From positions 310,001 to 374,000 of the forward strand of contig NZ_CP021083.1 of assembly GCF_003444775.1 (NCBI RefSeq): a DNA stretch of 64,000 nt. The letters run 5' to 3'. This document shows positions 12,155 through 21,943 of the stretch, piece by piece; position 1 is the first letter of the stretch, and the number at the start of each line of letters is the position of its first letter. The position numbers and the translations under genes were made by a program. The stretch comes from Deinococcus ficus. Lineage in GTDB: Bacteria > Deinococcota > Deinococci > Deinococcales > Deinococcaceae. Under the pieces are notes generated by a model that searched no databases, was not told where the DNA came from, and saw only the letters and a list, made by a program, of their open reading frames with translations.

Positions 12155-13605
12155 TCGTTCCTTTCCTGAGCGCCAGGGACCTCCACCGGGTCCTGCATGA
12201 ACAGGTTGTTCAGCGCCTCGCTCCAGGTGGGGTGCGAGAAGATCCCCTCCCGCAGGTCGGCCGCGGTCAGGCCGCCGTGCAGCGCCACCTGCAGGACGCT
12301 GAGCAGCTCGCCGCCCCCGGCGCCCAGCACGGTCGCCCCGAGCAGCCGGTCCGTGCTGGCCTCCACCACCGCGCGGATCAGGCCGCGCGTTTCCCCGGTC
12401 TCGGTGGCGCGCGCCACCTTCGACATCGGCAGGGTGTACACCCGCGCCGGCCGCTCCTGCTCGTGCGCGCCCTGCTCGTCCAGGCCGATTCGGGCAAGTT
12501 CCGGGTCCGTGAACACCGTGTACGGCACCAAGCGGTCCCGCCACGAACGGTGCGTGCCGTGCAGCAGGGCGTCCCGCACGATCCGATAGTCGTCGTATGC
12601 GGCGTGCGTGTAGGCCGGCCCGCCCCGGACGTCCCCGAGGGCGTACACGCCGTCCACGCCCGTGAGCAGGTCGTCGTTCACGCAGATGTGCCCGTGGTCG
12701 TCCACCTCGACGCCCGCGGCGTCCAGGCCCAGGTCGTCCGTGTTCGGGGTGCGGCCCACCGCCACCAGCAGGTGCGTGCCGTGCAGCGTCTTTTCGCCCT
12801 TTGGGCCGCGCACCCGCAGGCTCAGGCCGCCTTCCGCGCGGCGGGCCTCCAGGGCCTGGTGCCCGCACAGCACCGTGACCCCGTCGGCCGTCAGGGCTTC
12901 GGTGAGGGCCGCGGCCACGTCCTCGTCCTCCCGCTCCAGCAGCCGCTCGCCGCGCTCCAGGACCGTCACGTCGCTGCCGAACCGGGCGAAGGCCTGCGCG
13001 AACTCCAGCGCCACCGGCCCGCCCCCCAAGATCAGCAATTTTTCGGGTCGCTCCTTGAGGCCCAGCAGGCCGGTGGAATCCAGGGCATCCACGTCCTGCA
13101 GCCCTGGCAGGTCCGGCCAGGTGGGCCGGGCGCCGGTGTTGATGAACACCAGCGGCGCCTCGAACGCCCGGTGCGTGCCGTCCGGCAGGGCCACCTGCAC
13201 CGCGTGCGGGCCGGTGAAGCGGGCGCGGCCCATCACGACCTCCACGCCTGCCTCCGTCAGGCCCTGCTCGTTTCCGGATCGGAACTGCGCCACCACCTCA
13301 TCCTTGCGGGCCTGCACGGCCGGGAAGTCCACGTGGACCTTCCCGGCGTGCACGCCGTACTCGCCGGCCCGGCGGGCCAGGTGCGCGACGCGGGCGCTGG
13401 CGATCATGGTTTTCGTGGGCGTGCAGCCCTCGTTCACGCAGGTGCCGCCCACGTGCGTCGCCTCGACCAGCACGACCCGCCGGCCGGCATCCGTCAGGGC
13501 GCGTGCCAGCGGACCGCCCGCCTGGCCGGCCCCGAGCACGAGCGCGTCGCAGCGGGTCAGGGCCTCGGCAGCGGGGGGAGTGGAAGGGGAACGGTCATCG
13601 GACAT
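12145..13605 (-). CDS. MerA-like FAD/NAD(P) disulfide oxidoreductase
   Basis: Pyridine-nucleotide-disulfide oxidoreductase of 486 residues, start ATG 13605 behind AGGAGG. The FAD Rossmann motif is VLGAGQAG (24-31), the redox pair is Cys56/Cys61 in [13 protein letters not shown], the second nucleotide fold is [13 protein letters not shown], and the C-terminal dimer-interface His is in [12 protein letters not shown]. The N-terminal heavy-metal domain and the C-terminal Cys pair of true mercuric reductase are absent, so reduction of Hg(II) is not supported; related proteins are called probable dihydrolipoyl dehydrogenase or pyridine nucleotide-disulfide oxidoreductase. The real substrate is unknown. 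It diverges from the BTAD regulator gene 102 bp away. Confidence 0.88.
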   Translation of the reverse strand: MSDDRSPSTPPAAEALTRCDALVLGAGQAGGPLARALTDAGRRVVLVEATHVGGTCVNEGCTPTKTMIASARVAHLARRAGEYGVHAGKVHVDFPAVQARKDEVVAQFRSGNEQGLTEAGVEVVMGRARFTGPHAVQVALPDGTHRAFEAPLVFINTGARPTWPDLPGLQDVDALDSTGLLGLKERPEKLLILGGGPVALEFAQAFARFGSDVTVLERGERLLEREDEDVAAALTEALTADGVTVLCGHQALEARRAEGGLSLRVRGPKGEKTLHGTHLLVAVGRTPNTDDLGLDAAGVEVDDHGHICVNDDLLTGVDGVYALGDVRGGPAYTHAAYDDYRIVRDALLHGTHRSWRDRLVPYTVFTDPELARIGLDEQGAHEQERPARVYTLPMSKVARATETGETRGLIRAVVEASTDRLLGATVLGAGGGELLSVLQVALHGGLTAADLREGIFSHPTWSEALNNLFMQDPVEVPGAQERNDPR

Positions 13606-13694
13606 GGTGGCCTCCTGCTGCCACTGAAGCGCACAACCAGGCCGGGCAGTGTAGCGGGGCACACCCGGCACGGTCCGGGCAGCGCGTCCCCTGC

Positions 13695-13700
13695 TAGCAT
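13695..13700 (+). promoter_or_regulatory. Leaderless -10 box of the BTAD regulator gene
   Basis: TAGCAT ends 7 nt before ATG 13708 and no Shine-Dalgarno site is present, so the transcript probably begins at or next to the start codon. Confidence 0.5.
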
Positions 13701-13707
13701 CCCGGCA

Positions 13708-16700
13708 ATGGCCCCTTCCTGGCGTGAACTCACGTCCGCGCGCCGCGCCCGCTGGCCGGTGGTGCGCGGCGCCCTGACCCGGCCGCGCCTGCACGCGCCG
13801 GACGGCGCGCAGGTGATCACGGTCGTGGCGCCCGCCGGGTACAGCAAGACCACCACCCTGGCGACCGCCGACCTGCGCGACGCCCGCGCCTGGCTCACCC
13901 TGGACGCCGACGACGCCGACCCGCAGGTGTTCGTGGCCGGGCTGTCCCTGGCCGTCGAGCAGCTTCCCGGCGGGCACGGCCCGGCCGCGCTGATGGACGC
14001 CGGCACGCCACCGCGCCGCGTCGCGGCGAAGGTCGCCGACGTGCTGGACGCCAGCCGCGCACTGCTCGTCATTGATGAGGCACACCACCTGGGCGGCGGC
14101 CTGCTGGACGAACTGCTGCGGGAACTGCTGGATTGCGGGCAGGGGCAGGTGGCGCTGCTTTCCCGAGTCCCGCTCTCTCTGACCGAACTCACCCGCCTGG
14201 ACGCCGCGGGCGTGCTCGCGGCGCTGGGCGTGGAGGACCTGACCTTCACCCCGGAGGAACTCGGGGCGCTGTTCGCCGCGCAGGGCGTCACGCTCAGCCG
14301 CCCGGACCTGCAGCACGCGCACGCGCTTACCGAAGGCTGGCCGATCGCGGTGCGGTACCTCGCCCAGGCGTGCGCACAGGGCCGGGTGCAGCTCGCGCGG
14401 CTGTCCGACCTGGACGGCGGGCCGCAGCTCGCCACGCTGTTCACGTACCTGGCGCAGGAGGTGCTGGGCCCGCTGGACCCGGCGCTGCGGGACGTGTTGG
14501 TCAGCGGCAGCCTGTTTGAGGACCTGACCCCCGCCCTGCTGCGGGACGTGCTGGGGCTGGACACCGGCGGAGAGCTGCTCGAAGCCCTGTCGCGGTCCGG
14601 GACGTTCCTGACCCGGCAGGGCGAGGGTGCGTACCGCGCCCACCCGCTGCTGCGCGCCCACCTGCGCGCCCAGCTGCCGCCCGGCGAGGTGGTGGCCCTG
14701 GCCGCCCGCGGGGCGGCGCACCACGAGGCGCTGGGCCACCCGCGCCGCGCCATGGCCGCGCACTTCCTTGCCGGGAACACCGACCGCGCCGCGGCGCTGC
14801 TCATCCGGCACGGCCCGGACTGGCTGCGCGCCGGGCGGCTTTCCCTGGTGGAAAAGGCCCTGGAGCGCCTGCCGGCCGCGGCGTGGACCGCCGAGGTGCA
14901 CGCGCTGTCTGGCGACCGGCACCGCCTCGCGTCGCGGTACCCGGCGGCGCTGCACGACTACGCCCGCAGCGGCGATCTGCAACGCGCCCTGGGTGAGGCG
15001 CAGGTCGCGCTGGACACCGTGCAGCCGGACCTGGGCTGGGACGCGCTCGCCCGCGCCGAGGCCCTGGCGGCCGCCCACCCGGAGGGAGCGGCCATGCTCG
15101 CGCAGGTGCGGCGCATGCGGGCCGAGAACCTGCTGAACGCCGGACGGCTGGCCGAGGCGACCGCCCTGGAACCGGACCTGCAGCGGTCCGCGCGGTACGC
15201 CCTGCGCTCCGGCGACCTGGACCGGGCGCTGCAGATGGCGGACGACGCTGCGCGGGGCGAGGTGGGCGGCGCGCGCGCCGCACAGAACCACCGCGAGGGC
15301 CTGCTGCTGTCCAGTCTGCTGCACGCCGCCACCGGAGCCGCGGACCTCGCCTCCGCCCGCGCCCGGGACGGGCTGCGCGAGGGCGAGCGGCTCGACAGCC
15401 CGTTCGTGCGGGCCCTCGCGCTGGCGCGGCTGGGGCACGCCGACCTGACGGTGGGCGCGCTGGACAGCGCGCAGGCGCACTACGAGGCGGCGCAGGCCAC
15501 GGCGCAGCCGGTCACGCAGCGCCTGCAGACCGAGGCGCTGATGGGCCTGGCGTACCTCGCCGAGCGGCGCGGCGAGCCCGGCCGGGCGCGGGACCTGCAC
15601 GAGCAGGCGCTGGCGGCCAGCATGGGCGACGCCTACATGCGCGGCCTGCTGCACCTGATGTACGCCCTGGCCGCGCTGCACGCCGGCCACCCGGACGCCG
15701 GGCGCTGGGCGGCAGCACGCGCGGCCTTCCTGGCGTGCGGCGACGCGTTCGGACTCGCGGCCGTGGCGCTCGGCGAGGCCGCGTCGCTGCCGGCCGGGAC
15801 GGTCACGGCGCCGGAGGCCGCGCAGGCCGCCGCGCGGTACCCGTTCCTGCTCACCCGGCGCGCCCTGAGTTCCCCGTTCCCTGAAGGGCCGCGGCGCGCG
15901 CAGCTGCTCGCGCGACTGGCCGCCGACCACCCGGCGCTGCGGGAGGCGCTGCTGTCGCTGGCCGCGGCGCTGGGGTACGCGCAGTTGCCCCTGCCGACCG
16001 ACACGCCGGGGTTCAGCGTGCAGGTGCAGGTGCTGGGCCGGGTGGCGGTGACGCGCCTCGGTGAGGGCCGCCCACGTGACTGGGGCCGGGCGAAGGCGCG
16101 GGACCTGCTGCTGCTGCTGGCCGCGCACGTCGACGGCGTGCCGCGCGAGCAGGCGCAGGAGCTGCTCTTCCCGGACGCCGACCCGGGCGTGGGCGAGCGC
16201 AACTTCCGCGTGACGCTGCACGCGCTGGGACAGGTGCTGGAGGAGGGTGCCCCCAGCGGCGTGTTCCTGGAACGCGGCGACTGGGTGAGGCTGCGCGGCG
16301 GCCCGGACCTGCACGTGGACCTGTGGGCGGCGCAGCGGCAGCTGCAGCTGCCGGCCGGCACGCCGGGGCGGCTGGACGCGCTGCTGGAACTGCCGGGCGC
16401 GCTGGCCGATTCGGAGCTGCCGCCGGTGCAGGAGGTGGCGGCCGCGTACGCCGCGCAGCTGCCGGACGCGCTGTGTGCCGAGGCGCTGCTGGCCGTGCAG
16501 GAAGGACAGGTGGAGCGGGCGGTGGGGGCGGCCGGGGCGGTGCTGGCGCTGGACCCGGCGCACGAGCCGGCCGCGCGGCTGCTGATGCGGCTGCACAAGG
16601 GCCGCGGGCACGGCGCGGCGGCGCGGCGGGTGTATGCGCAGCTGGAAGTCGCGCTGAGGGAGCTGGGCCTCACGCCGTCGGACGAAACGGCGGCGCTGGC

Positions 16701-16719
16701 CGGGCGCCTGCTCGGCTAA
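13708..16719 (+). CDS. STAND-type transcriptional regulator with BTAD domain
   Basis: Large signal-transduction ATPase, 1003 residues from ATG 13708. The N-terminal third is a MalT/LuxR-like NTPase: Walker [12 protein letters not shown] (41-51) and Walker B with [10 protein letters not shown] (near 118-127). The middle is a long alanine-rich helical array resembling TPR repeats. From about residue 770 comes a SARP-type winged helix ([13 protein letters not shown], then [16 protein letters not shown], which resembles the OmpR/SARP DNA-binding domain) followed by a bacterial transcriptional activation domain ending in [19 protein letters not shown]. Such proteins bind DNA when an inducer is sensed by the repeats. 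A 28-bp inverted repeat lies directly after its stop and before the hydroxybutyrate dehydrogenase gene, a possible target. The ligand is unknown. Confidence 0.82.
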   Translation: MAPSWRELTSARRARWPVVRGALTRPRLHAPDGAQVITVVAPAGYSKTTTLATADLRDARAWLTLDADDADPQVFVAGLSLAVEQLPGGHGPAALMDAGTPPRRVAAKVADVLDASRALLVIDEAHHLGGGLLDELLRELLDCGQGQVALLSRVPLSLTELTRLDAAGVLAALGVEDLTFTPEELGALFAAQGVTLSRPDLQHAHALTEGWPIAVRYLAQACAQGRVQLARLSDLDGGPQLATLFTYLAQEVLGPLDPALRDVLVSGSLFEDLTPALLRDVLGLDTGGELLEALSRSGTFLTRQGEGAYRAHPLLRAHLRAQLPPGEVVALAARGAAHHEALGHPRRAMAAHFLAGNTDRAAALLIRHGPDWLRAGRLSLVEKALERLPAAAWTAEVHALSGDRHRLASRYPAALHDYARSGDLQRALGEAQVALDTVQPDLGWDALARAEALAAAHPEGAAMLAQVRRMRAENLLNAGRLAEATALEPDLQRSARYALRSGDLDRALQMADDAARGEVGGARAAQNHREGLLLSSLLHAATGAADLASARARDGLREGERLDSPFVRALALARLGHADLTVGALDSAQAHYEAAQATAQPVTQRLQTEALMGLAYLAERRGEPGRARDLHEQALAASMGDAYMRGLLHLMYALAALHAGHPDAGRWAAARAAFLACGDAFGLAAVALGEAASLPAGTVTAPEAAQAAARYPFLLTRRALSSPFPEGPRRAQLLARLAADHPALREALLSLAAALGYAQLPLPTDTPGFSVQVQVLGRVAVTRLGEGRPRDWGRAKARDLLLLLAAHVDGVPREQAQELLFPDADPGVGERNFRVTLHALGQVLEEGAPSGVFLERGDWVRLRGGPDLHVDLWAAQRQLQLPAGTPGRLDALLELPGALADSELPPVQEVAAAYAAQLPDALCAEALLAVQEGQVERAVGAAGAVLALDPAHEPAARLLMRLHKGRGHGAAARRVYAQLEVALRELGLTPSDETAALAGRLLG

Positions 16720-16732
16720 TGAGAATTGTCCG

Positions 16733-16760
16733 GTTGTACGCGTGTCAATTTGTGTACAAC
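16733..16760. promoter_or_regulatory. Inverted repeat upstream of hydroxybutyrate dehydrogenase
   Basis: GTTGTAC (16733-16739) and GTACAAC (16754-16760), a perfect 7-bp dyad with 14-bp spacing, in the 96-bp gap between the regulator and the dehydrogenase. It sits about 45 bp before the predicted -10 and has the geometry of an operator or activator site. Confidence 0.45.
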
Positions 16761-16803
16761 TGAACATCCTGGAATCCGTAATCGGCCCGTGACGGCCCGC
16801 GCC

Positions 16804-16809
16804 TACACT
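16804..16809 (+). promoter_or_regulatory. Leaderless -10 box of bdhA
   Basis: TACACT ends 6 nt before ATG 16816 and there is no Shine-Dalgarno site. Confidence 0.5.
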
Positions 16810-16815
16810 CCCCGC

Positions 16816-17589
16816 ATGACCCAGCCCGTTCAGGAAGACCGCACGGCCCTCGTCACCGGTGGCACCAGCGGCATCGGCCTCGCCATCGCCCAGCGCCTTC
16901 AGGCGGACGGCCTGCGCGTCGCCGTGCTGGACCTCGACCGCCCCCAGGGCCGCGACGTGGCCGCCGCCCACGACCTGCACTTCATCGGCGCGGACCTCAG
17001 CAGGCGCGCCGACTGCCGCCGCGCCGTGGAGGAGACCGTGGCCGCCCTCGGCGGCGTGGACGTGCTGGTGAACAACGCCGGCTTCCAGCACATCGACCCC
17101 ATCGCGGAGTTCCCGGAAGACACCTGGGACACCATGCTGCACGTCATGCTCACCGCGCCCTTCCTGCTCAGCAAGTACGCCTGGCCGCACCTGCGCCGCA
17201 GCGGGCACGGCCGCATCATCAACGTCGCCAGCATCCACGGGCACGTCGCCAGCCCCTTCAAGAGCGCCTACATCAGCGCCAAACACGGATTGATCGGCCT
17301 GACCCGCACCGCCGCGCTGGAAGCCGGGGAGCAGGGCCTCACCGTGAACGCCATCTGCCCCGGGTACGTGCGCACGCCGCTGGTCGAGGGCCAGATCGCC
17401 GACCAGGCCCGCACGCGCGGCATCACCGCCGAGGAGGTCGAACAGAAGGTCATGCTCGAACCGGCCGCCATCAAACGCCTCCTGAACCCGGAGGACATCG
17501 CCGCGCTCGCCAGTTACGTGGCCTCCCGCGCCGCGTGGGGCATGACCGGCGCCGTGTTGGACCTCGATCTCGGCTGGACCGCCCGCTGA
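16816..17589 (+). CDS. bdhA: D-3-hydroxybutyrate dehydrogenase, SDR family
   Basis: Classical short-chain dehydrogenase of 257 residues that oxidises D-3-hydroxybutyrate to acetoacetate with NAD. Cofactor motif [25 protein letters not shown], catalytic Ser in INVASIHG and the YISAKHG motif (Tyr and Lys) are all present. The block [13 protein letters not shown] and the tail [15 protein letters not shown] are characteristic of 3-hydroxybutyrate dehydrogenases, and this is why I prefer that name to generic SDR. It may use storage polyhydroxybutyrate or imported hydroxybutyrate. Likely control by the adjacent BTAD regulator is inferred from position and the dyad upstream. Confidence 0.85.
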   Translation: MTQPVQEDRTALVTGGTSGIGLAIAQRLQADGLRVAVLDLDRPQGRDVAAAHDLHFIGADLSRRADCRRAVEETVAALGGVDVLVNNAGFQHIDPIAEFPEDTWDTMLHVMLTAPFLLSKYAWPHLRRSGHGRIINVASIHGHVASPFKSAYISAKHGLIGLTRTAALEAGEQGLTVNAICPGYVRTPLVEGQIADQARTRGITAEEVEQKVMLEPAAIKRLLNPEDIAALASYVASRAAWGMTGAVLDLDLGWTAR

Positions 17590-17594
17590 CCCCC

Positions 17595-17612
17595 GCCCGG
17601 CCTCAGCCGGGC
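17595..17612. terminator. Bidirectional terminator, bdhA / bphR
   Basis: GCCCGGC-CTCA-GCCGGGC hairpin between converging genes; the TCA of the loop is the bphR stop codon, the same design as the metQ/flavoprotein terminator. Confidence 0.6.
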
Positions 17613-18016
17613 TGAGGCACGGGCGGCTGCACCAGTTCGTCCAGGCGCCCAGCCAGCGCCGTGAACTCGTCGAAGGCCAGCGGCTTGGTGATGTACGCGT
17701 CGGCCCCCAGCGCCTGCGCCCGCTCGCGGTCCACGCTGGCGCTGGAGGTGGTCAGCACGATCACCTGCAGGCCCGCCAGGCGCGGGTCGCTCCGCACCGC
17801 CTCCAGCACCTCGAAGCCGTTCATGCGCGGCATGTTCAGGTCCAGCACCACGGCGTCCGGCAGCGGCCCGCCCTCCTGCAGCACGGCCATGGCCTCCACG
17901 CCGTCGCGCGCCACCACGAACTCCAGGGCGACACCGGCGTGCTGCAGCGCCGCTTCCATCAGGAACACGTCGGCGGCGTTGTCCTCGGCGAGCAGCAGAC
18001 GCCGCACGCCGCGCAT
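17603..18016 (-). CDS. bphR: Response regulator, single receiver domain
   Basis: CheY-like receiver of 137 residues, the phosphoryl acceptor of the phytochrome kinase encoded just upstream. Acid pocket AEDN, phospho-acceptor Asp in AVVLDLNMPRMNG, Thr/Ser in VLTTSSA and Lys in YITKPL are present. There is no output domain, as in other BphR proteins. ATG 18016 is chosen because GGAGGGCGGGGAG lies directly upstream; a GTG at 18040 that overlaps the kinase stop is the alternative and would add 8 residues. Confidence 0.92.
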   Translation of the reverse strand: MRGVRRLLLAEDNAADVFLMEAALQHAGVALEFVVARDGVEAMAVLQEGGPLPDAVVLDLNMPRMNGFEVLEAVRSDPRLAGLQVIVLTTSSASVDRERAQALGADAYITKPLAFDEFTALAGRLDELVQPPVPQPG

Positions 18017-18036
18017 CTCCCCGCCCTCCACGGCGG

Positions 18037-20352
18037 TCACGCGCCCGCTCCAGACAGGGGCATGGCCGGGGCCGGCAGGTCCAGCGGCAGCCGCAGCGTG
18101 AAGCGCGCGCCGGGCCCGGGCGCGGCGTCCAGGCTGAGGGTCCCGCCGTGCAGTTCGGCGATCTTCCTTGCCAGCGGCAGCCCCAGGCCGGTGCCGGCCG
18201 GATCGTCGGTCTGGCCCGGCACCAGCCGCTGGAACAGCTGGAAGGCGCGGTCCCGGTACTGCGGGGGAATGCCCGGGCCCTGGTCGGCCACCGTGAAGGT
18301 CGTCGAGTGCGCGTCCTGCCGGACCGTGACCGTCACCGCCGACCCCGGCGGGGAGTACGTCAGGGCGTTGACGACCACCTGCCGCAGCGCCTCGCGGCCC
18401 TTGACCGCGTCCACCCGGACCGGCCGGTCGGCGCCGGACGCGCCCGAAACGTCCACCGTGACCCGACCGGCGGCGCCGGGCACGGCTTCCACTACGTCCT
18501 GCACGAACTGCACGGGGGTCACGTCCACCGGCGAGAGGGCCGGGTAGGACAGCAGCTCGATGTACGCATACAGGTCCGTGATCAGGCGGTGCAGCCGCCC
18601 GGTCTCGCGCGTCACGAATTGCGAGAGCGTGCGGGATTCCGGGTCGATGTCCGCGCCCTGCCGCAGGCCGAACAGCTCCACGAACTGATGGATCAACCGC
18701 ACCGGTTCCTTCACGGTGTGTGCGATCACGAACGCCAGTTCCCGCCACTCAGCGCCGCTGCGCGCCAGCTGGTCGTTCAGGCTGCGCAGCGTGGTCAGGC
18801 GCTCGCCCAGCGTGGCCGTGAGCGTCTCCCCCAGCGCCGACGCCTCCGAACGCTCGCCCTCGTGCCAGGGCAGCGCGCGCCCCTGCACGGTTTCCAGGTA
18901 CGTCTCGAACGACTGGCGCGGCCCCAGGCCGTCCTTGGCGAACTCGGGCGTCGCGCCGCCCCACGCGACGGTGCGCGGCACCTCCGGGCGGAACCACAGC
19001 AGCGCTTCGCGCCAGCCGTGCCCGATGCTCAGGGCCAGCAGCCCGCTCGCCACGCCCGGGAGCTCCGCCGCGGGCGGCCAGGCGGCGCCCAGTTCGTCGG
19101 TGCTGTACAGTGTGCCCGGCTCCGTCGCCCGCAGCCAGCCCAGCAGGGCCTCCAGGTCCGCCGTGCCGGGCGCGGCGCCCAGCGTGCGCCACTGGCCCTC
19201 GAAGTGCAGGGCCAGCCCGCCGGCGTTCATCAGTTCCCGCAGCCGCAGGCCCGGGTCACTCAGGGCGTCCAGCGGCGCGGTGGACCGCGCGGCCGCCTGC
19301 AGCACCCGCTGGTGCCCGCCGCGCAGCCGCTCGCGGAAGGCGTCCACCTCGGCGCGCTCCTTGAGCTGCACCTGCAGGTTCAGCAGCCGCCCCAGCTCCT
19401 CCAGGGTGCTGCGCAGCTCCGGGCTGGTCACGAGCGGCGTCTGGTGGTGACAGGCGATCAGGCCCCACAGGCGGCCGTCCACCACGATGGACACCGACAG
19501 GCTGGACGCCACGCCCATGTTCCGCAGGTACTGCAGGTGGATCGGCGACGTGGCGCGCAGCACCGCGCCGCCCAGCGGCACCGGCGCGTTCGTCACGGGG
19601 TCCAGGCGCGGCAGCAGCGGCACCGGCGCGGCGTTCACGTCCGCGGTCAGGCGCAGCAGGTGTCGCACGTACAGGGCCCGCGCCTGCGGGGGAATGTCCG
19701 ACGCCGGAAAGCGGTGCGCGAGGAAGCTGCCCAGGTCCTCCCGCCGCGCCTCGGCGAGCACCTCGCCGCTGTGGTCCGGCCCGAAACGGTACAGCATCAC
19801 CCGGTCGAAGCCGCTGAGGTCCCGCGCGGCCGTGACAGCCACCTGCGCGAGCTCCACGAGGCCGGTCGCGCCTTCCATGGCGAACACGGCGTTGCGGCGC
19901 CGGTAGGCGAGACCGGCCGTGTCGGGTTGGGTGGGTTCCAGTTCCACGATCAGGCGCTCCCCGACGCGGTGCGCGGTCAGGATGAGCGGCGCGGCGACCC
20001 CCGCGCCGGTGTGTAGCGGCACGCGGAACTGCACGTTATCGGCCACGCCGTCCGGCAGCGCCTCGGCGATCTGCGCCTCAACGCGTGCGCCGTCCACGCC
20101 GGTCAGTCCACCCAGCAGGGCGCCCAGCGGCCGACCCAGCGCCTCCGGCGCGGCCACGCCCAGGAACGCCGGCAGGTTCTCGCTGACCTGCAGCACCTGC
20201 CCGCCCTCCGCGTTCACGACCAGCAGCGCCCCGTGCGGCTGCACGCTGCCCGGAATGTGAATCGGTTCGCGCTCGCAGTTCTCGGTGGTGATCTCCGGAC
20301 CGCCCAGGTACGTGGGAGGCAGCAGGTTCGCCTCCGGGTTCGGGCCGGTCAC
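18037..20352 (-). CDS. bphP: Bacteriophytochrome sensor histidine kinase
   Basis: Red/far-red photoreceptor kinase, 771 residues from GTG 20352 that overlaps the bphO stop. Order: PAS domain with the biliverdin-binding Cys26 (ENCEREPIHIPG), GAF domain with the phytochrome motif PASDIPPQAR (216-225, key Asp219) and the chromophore-contacting His region SPIHLQYLRNMGV, PHY domain with tongue, then a histidine kinase. The phospho-His is in FVIAHTVKEPVRLI, followed by the N box VVVNALTYSPP and G boxes DQGPGIPPQ and GTGLGLPLARKIAELHGG. The length and layout match the Deinococcus BphP (about 755 residues). Chromophore comes from BphO and phosphate goes to BphR, all in one coupled operon. Confidence 0.97.
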   Translation of the reverse strand: MTGPNPEANLLPPTYLGGPEITTENCEREPIHIPGSVQPHGALLVVNAEGGQVLQVSENLPAFLGVAAPEALGRPLGALLGGLTGVDGARVEAQIAEALPDGVADNVQFRVPLHTGAGVAAPLILTAHRVGERLIVELEPTQPDTAGLAYRRRNAVFAMEGATGLVELAQVAVTAARDLSGFDRVMLYRFGPDHSGEVLAEARREDLGSFLAHRFPASDIPPQARALYVRHLLRLTADVNAAPVPLLPRLDPVTNAPVPLGGAVLRATSPIHLQYLRNMGVASSLSVSIVVDGRLWGLIACHHQTPLVTSPELRSTLEELGRLLNLQVQLKERAEVDAFRERLRGGHQRVLQAAARSTAPLDALSDPGLRLRELMNAGGLALHFEGQWRTLGAAPGTADLEALLGWLRATEPGTLYSTDELGAAWPPAAELPGVASGLLALSIGHGWREALLWFRPEVPRTVAWGGATPEFAKDGLGPRQSFETYLETVQGRALPWHEGERSEASALGETLTATLGERLTTLRSLNDQLARSGAEWRELAFVIAHTVKEPVRLIHQFVELFGLRQGADIDPESRTLSQFVTRETGRLHRLITDLYAYIELLSYPALSPVDVTPVQFVQDVVEAVPGAAGRVTVDVSGASGADRPVRVDAVKGREALRQVVVNALTYSPPGSAVTVTVRQDAHSTTFTVADQGPGIPPQYRDRAFQLFQRLVPGQTDDPAGTGLGLPLARKIAELHGGTLSLDAAPGPGARFTLRLPLDLPAPAMPLSGAGA

Positions 20353-20924
20353 GCCAGCGCCCCGTGGAAGGCCAGGAAGGTCCGCCGCGCGCCGCGCAGC
20401 ACCGCGTCCTCCTGCTCCGCCGGCACGCTGCCTTCCAGCGCCGCCCGGAAGGCCTTCCAGCGCGCCCCGGTATGCACGCCGTGCCCTGCGAAGTACGCGC
20501 CGCCGTCCTCGGCGCTCAGGCCCAGGCGGCCCAGCTGCCGGGTGATCAGCTGCCCGCCCAGCGTGGACCCCTCCAGCACGTAGCACGCGCCCAGCGCCTC
20601 CGCGCCGGTCAGGTCCGCCCACACCTGCGCGCTGCCCGGGTCCGGGGGCACCGGCGCTTGGTCCAGGCCGCGCAGGTCCGCTTCCAGCAGCGCCGCGCGG
20701 CGCCGCTCCGGCCATTCCAGCGCCTCCGGGAGAACCAGAGCGTCCAGCCGCGCCTCCAGGGGCTGTACCACCGAGTAGAAGGCCTGCAGCACGCCCACGT
20801 AGTCCTGCAGGGTCAGGTCCGGGTGCATCAATGGCAGCCGGGCCTCCAGCGCCGCATGCTCACTGGAAGTCTCATCTTTCAGCCGCTGTAACAGGGTCAC
20901 TTCCCTAAGAATACCACCGAGCAT
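20349..20924 (-). CDS. bphO: Biliverdin-producing heme oxygenase
   Basis: Opens heme to biliverdin, the phytochrome chromophore, in the cytoplasm. 191 residues if started at ATG 20924, or 183 from GTG 20900, where homology begins (LLQRLKDETSSEHAALE; the His is the proximal heme ligand). Other family blocks are GACYVLEGSTLGGQLI and FLAFHGALA. Neither start has a good ribosome site. It is the first gene of the bphO-bphP-bphR operon, with an extended palindrome 14 bp upstream. Confidence 0.93.
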   Translation of the reverse strand: MLGGILREVTLLQRLKDETSSEHAALEARLPLMHPDLTLQDYVGVLQAFYSVVQPLEARLDALVLPEALEWPERRRAALLEADLRGLDQAPVPPDPGSAQVWADLTGAEALGACYVLEGSTLGGQLITRQLGRLGLSAEDGGAYFAGHGVHTGARWKAFRAALEGSVPAEQEDAVLRGARRTFLAFHGALA

Positions 20925-20937
20925 TTTTTCACTCAGA

Positions 20938-20964
20938 CCTGACCGCCAATTGGCGGGGGTCAGG
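20938..20964. promoter_or_regulatory. Palindrome upstream of bphO
   Basis: A perfect 12-bp core CGCCAATTGGCG (20944-20955) flanked by CCTGAC (20938-20943) and GTCAGG (20959-20964). It lies 14 bp before the bphO start and is the only strong dyad in the 169-bp gap, so it is a good candidate operator for light- or heme-dependent control. Confidence 0.45.
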
Positions 20965-21093
20965 CAGCGCCCGCGCGTCACCCGGGCAGGGACCCTGCCC
21001 CCAGATTCCGGTAGGTCCGTAGCGGCCCGGCCCGGTCGAGGGGGATCGCGCACCTGCCCGTCATGCCCGGGTCCAGCGCCGGAATGACGCCGT

Positions 21094-21894
21094 TCACACC
21101 GCCCCCCGTCCGGTCACCCGCGTGACGAAGGCCGCCATGGCCGCCAGCGTCACGTCCGGCGCCTCGCGGTGCGGGGTGTGCCCGCAGCCGGGCAGCAGCA
21201 GCGCCTCGGCGTGCGGTCCGATGCCGCGCACGATCGCCTCCACCTGCGCGGGCGTGCCATACCCGTCGTCCAGGCCCTGCATGACCAGCGCCGGCACCCG
21301 GATCCCAGGCAGGTACGCCTCCAGGTTCCAGGTCAGGAACGCGTCGCTCAGCCACGTGTCGCTCCAGCCGCGGAAGGCCACGTCCACGTGATCGTGGTGC
21401 CGCGCCAGGCGCCCGCGCAGGTCCCCCGCCTCGTACGCGGCGACCGCCTCGCGGATGCCCTGGCGGCTCAGCTCCTCGTTGAAGACGTGCGCCGCTTCAG
21501 TCACCACGCCCCGCAGCCCCGGCAGCGCGGCCGCCCCGGCGTGAATCAGCGCGACGCTCCCGCCGTCGGAATGCCCGACCAGCATGTGCTCCCTGACATC
21601 CAGCGCGCGCAGCACCTCCGGGAGGACGTCCAGCGCCTCATGGTGCAGGTACGTGACCGGGCGGGGCAGGGCCGCTGGGCCGCTGCGGCCGTACCCGGCA
21701 CGGCTGTACGCCATCCACCCGCACCCGGTCGCGGCCGCGAGCCGCGCCGGGAAGTCCCGCCACAGCCCCGCGCTGCCCAGCCCCTCGTGAAGAAACACCA
21801 GCGTGGGCGCCTCCTGTGGGCCCGGACCGGCGCGCTGGACCTCCAGTGGGATCCCGCCAACGTCGTGCAGGAAGGCTTCCGGTTCGGCGGACAT
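21094..21894 (-). CDS. Alpha/beta hydrolase
   Basis: 266-residue alpha/beta-hydrolase fold enzyme without signal peptide. The triad is visible: nucleophile Ser in VGHSDGGS, Asp in GLDDGYGT and His in GCGHTPHREAP. The oxyanion loop is FLHEGLGS. Sequence resembles esterases and haloperoxidase-like hydrolases, and no substrate can be assigned. Monocistronic, divergent from the enoyl-CoA hydratase gene with only 49 bp between the start codons. Confidence 0.87.
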   Translation of the reverse strand: MSAEPEAFLHDVGGIPLEVQRAGPGPQEAPTLVFLHEGLGSAGLWRDFPARLAAATGCGWMAYSRAGYGRSGPAALPRPVTYLHHEALDVLPEVLRALDVREHMLVGHSDGGSVALIHAGAAALPGLRGVVTEAAHVFNEELSRQGIREAVAAYEAGDLRGRLARHHDHVDVAFRGWSDTWLSDAFLTWNLEAYLPGIRVPALVMQGLDDGYGTPAQVEAIVRGIGPHAEALLLPGCGHTPHREAPDVTLAAMAAFVTRVTGRGAV

Positions 21895-21900
21895 GCCCGG

Positions 21901-21906
21901 AGCGTA
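21901..21906 (-). promoter_or_regulatory. Leaderless -10 box of the hydrolase gene
   Basis: TACGCT on the minus strand, 6 nt before ATG 21894, without a Shine-Dalgarno site. Confidence 0.5.
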
Positions 21907-21931
21907 GCGCAGCCGGCCTGCCCGGGCGGTT

Positions 21932-21937
21932 TACCCT
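21932..21937 (+). promoter_or_regulatory. Leaderless -10 box of the enoyl-CoA hydratase gene
   Basis: TACCCT, 6 nt before ATG 21944, without a Shine-Dalgarno site. Confidence 0.5.
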
Positions 21938-21943
21938 GAGGCC

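Noticed and set aside
12145..13605. Mercuric reductase (merA)
   Set aside because: The CVNEGC redox motif fits the family, but the N-terminal metal domain, the C-terminal cysteine pair and all other mer genes are missing.
12145..17286. 1713-codon open frame on the minus strand
   Set aside because: Only its last 486 codons are a real flavoprotein. The rest is the antisense of the BTAD regulator, kept open by high GC, and contains repetitive Arg/Gln/Val-rich sequence without domains.
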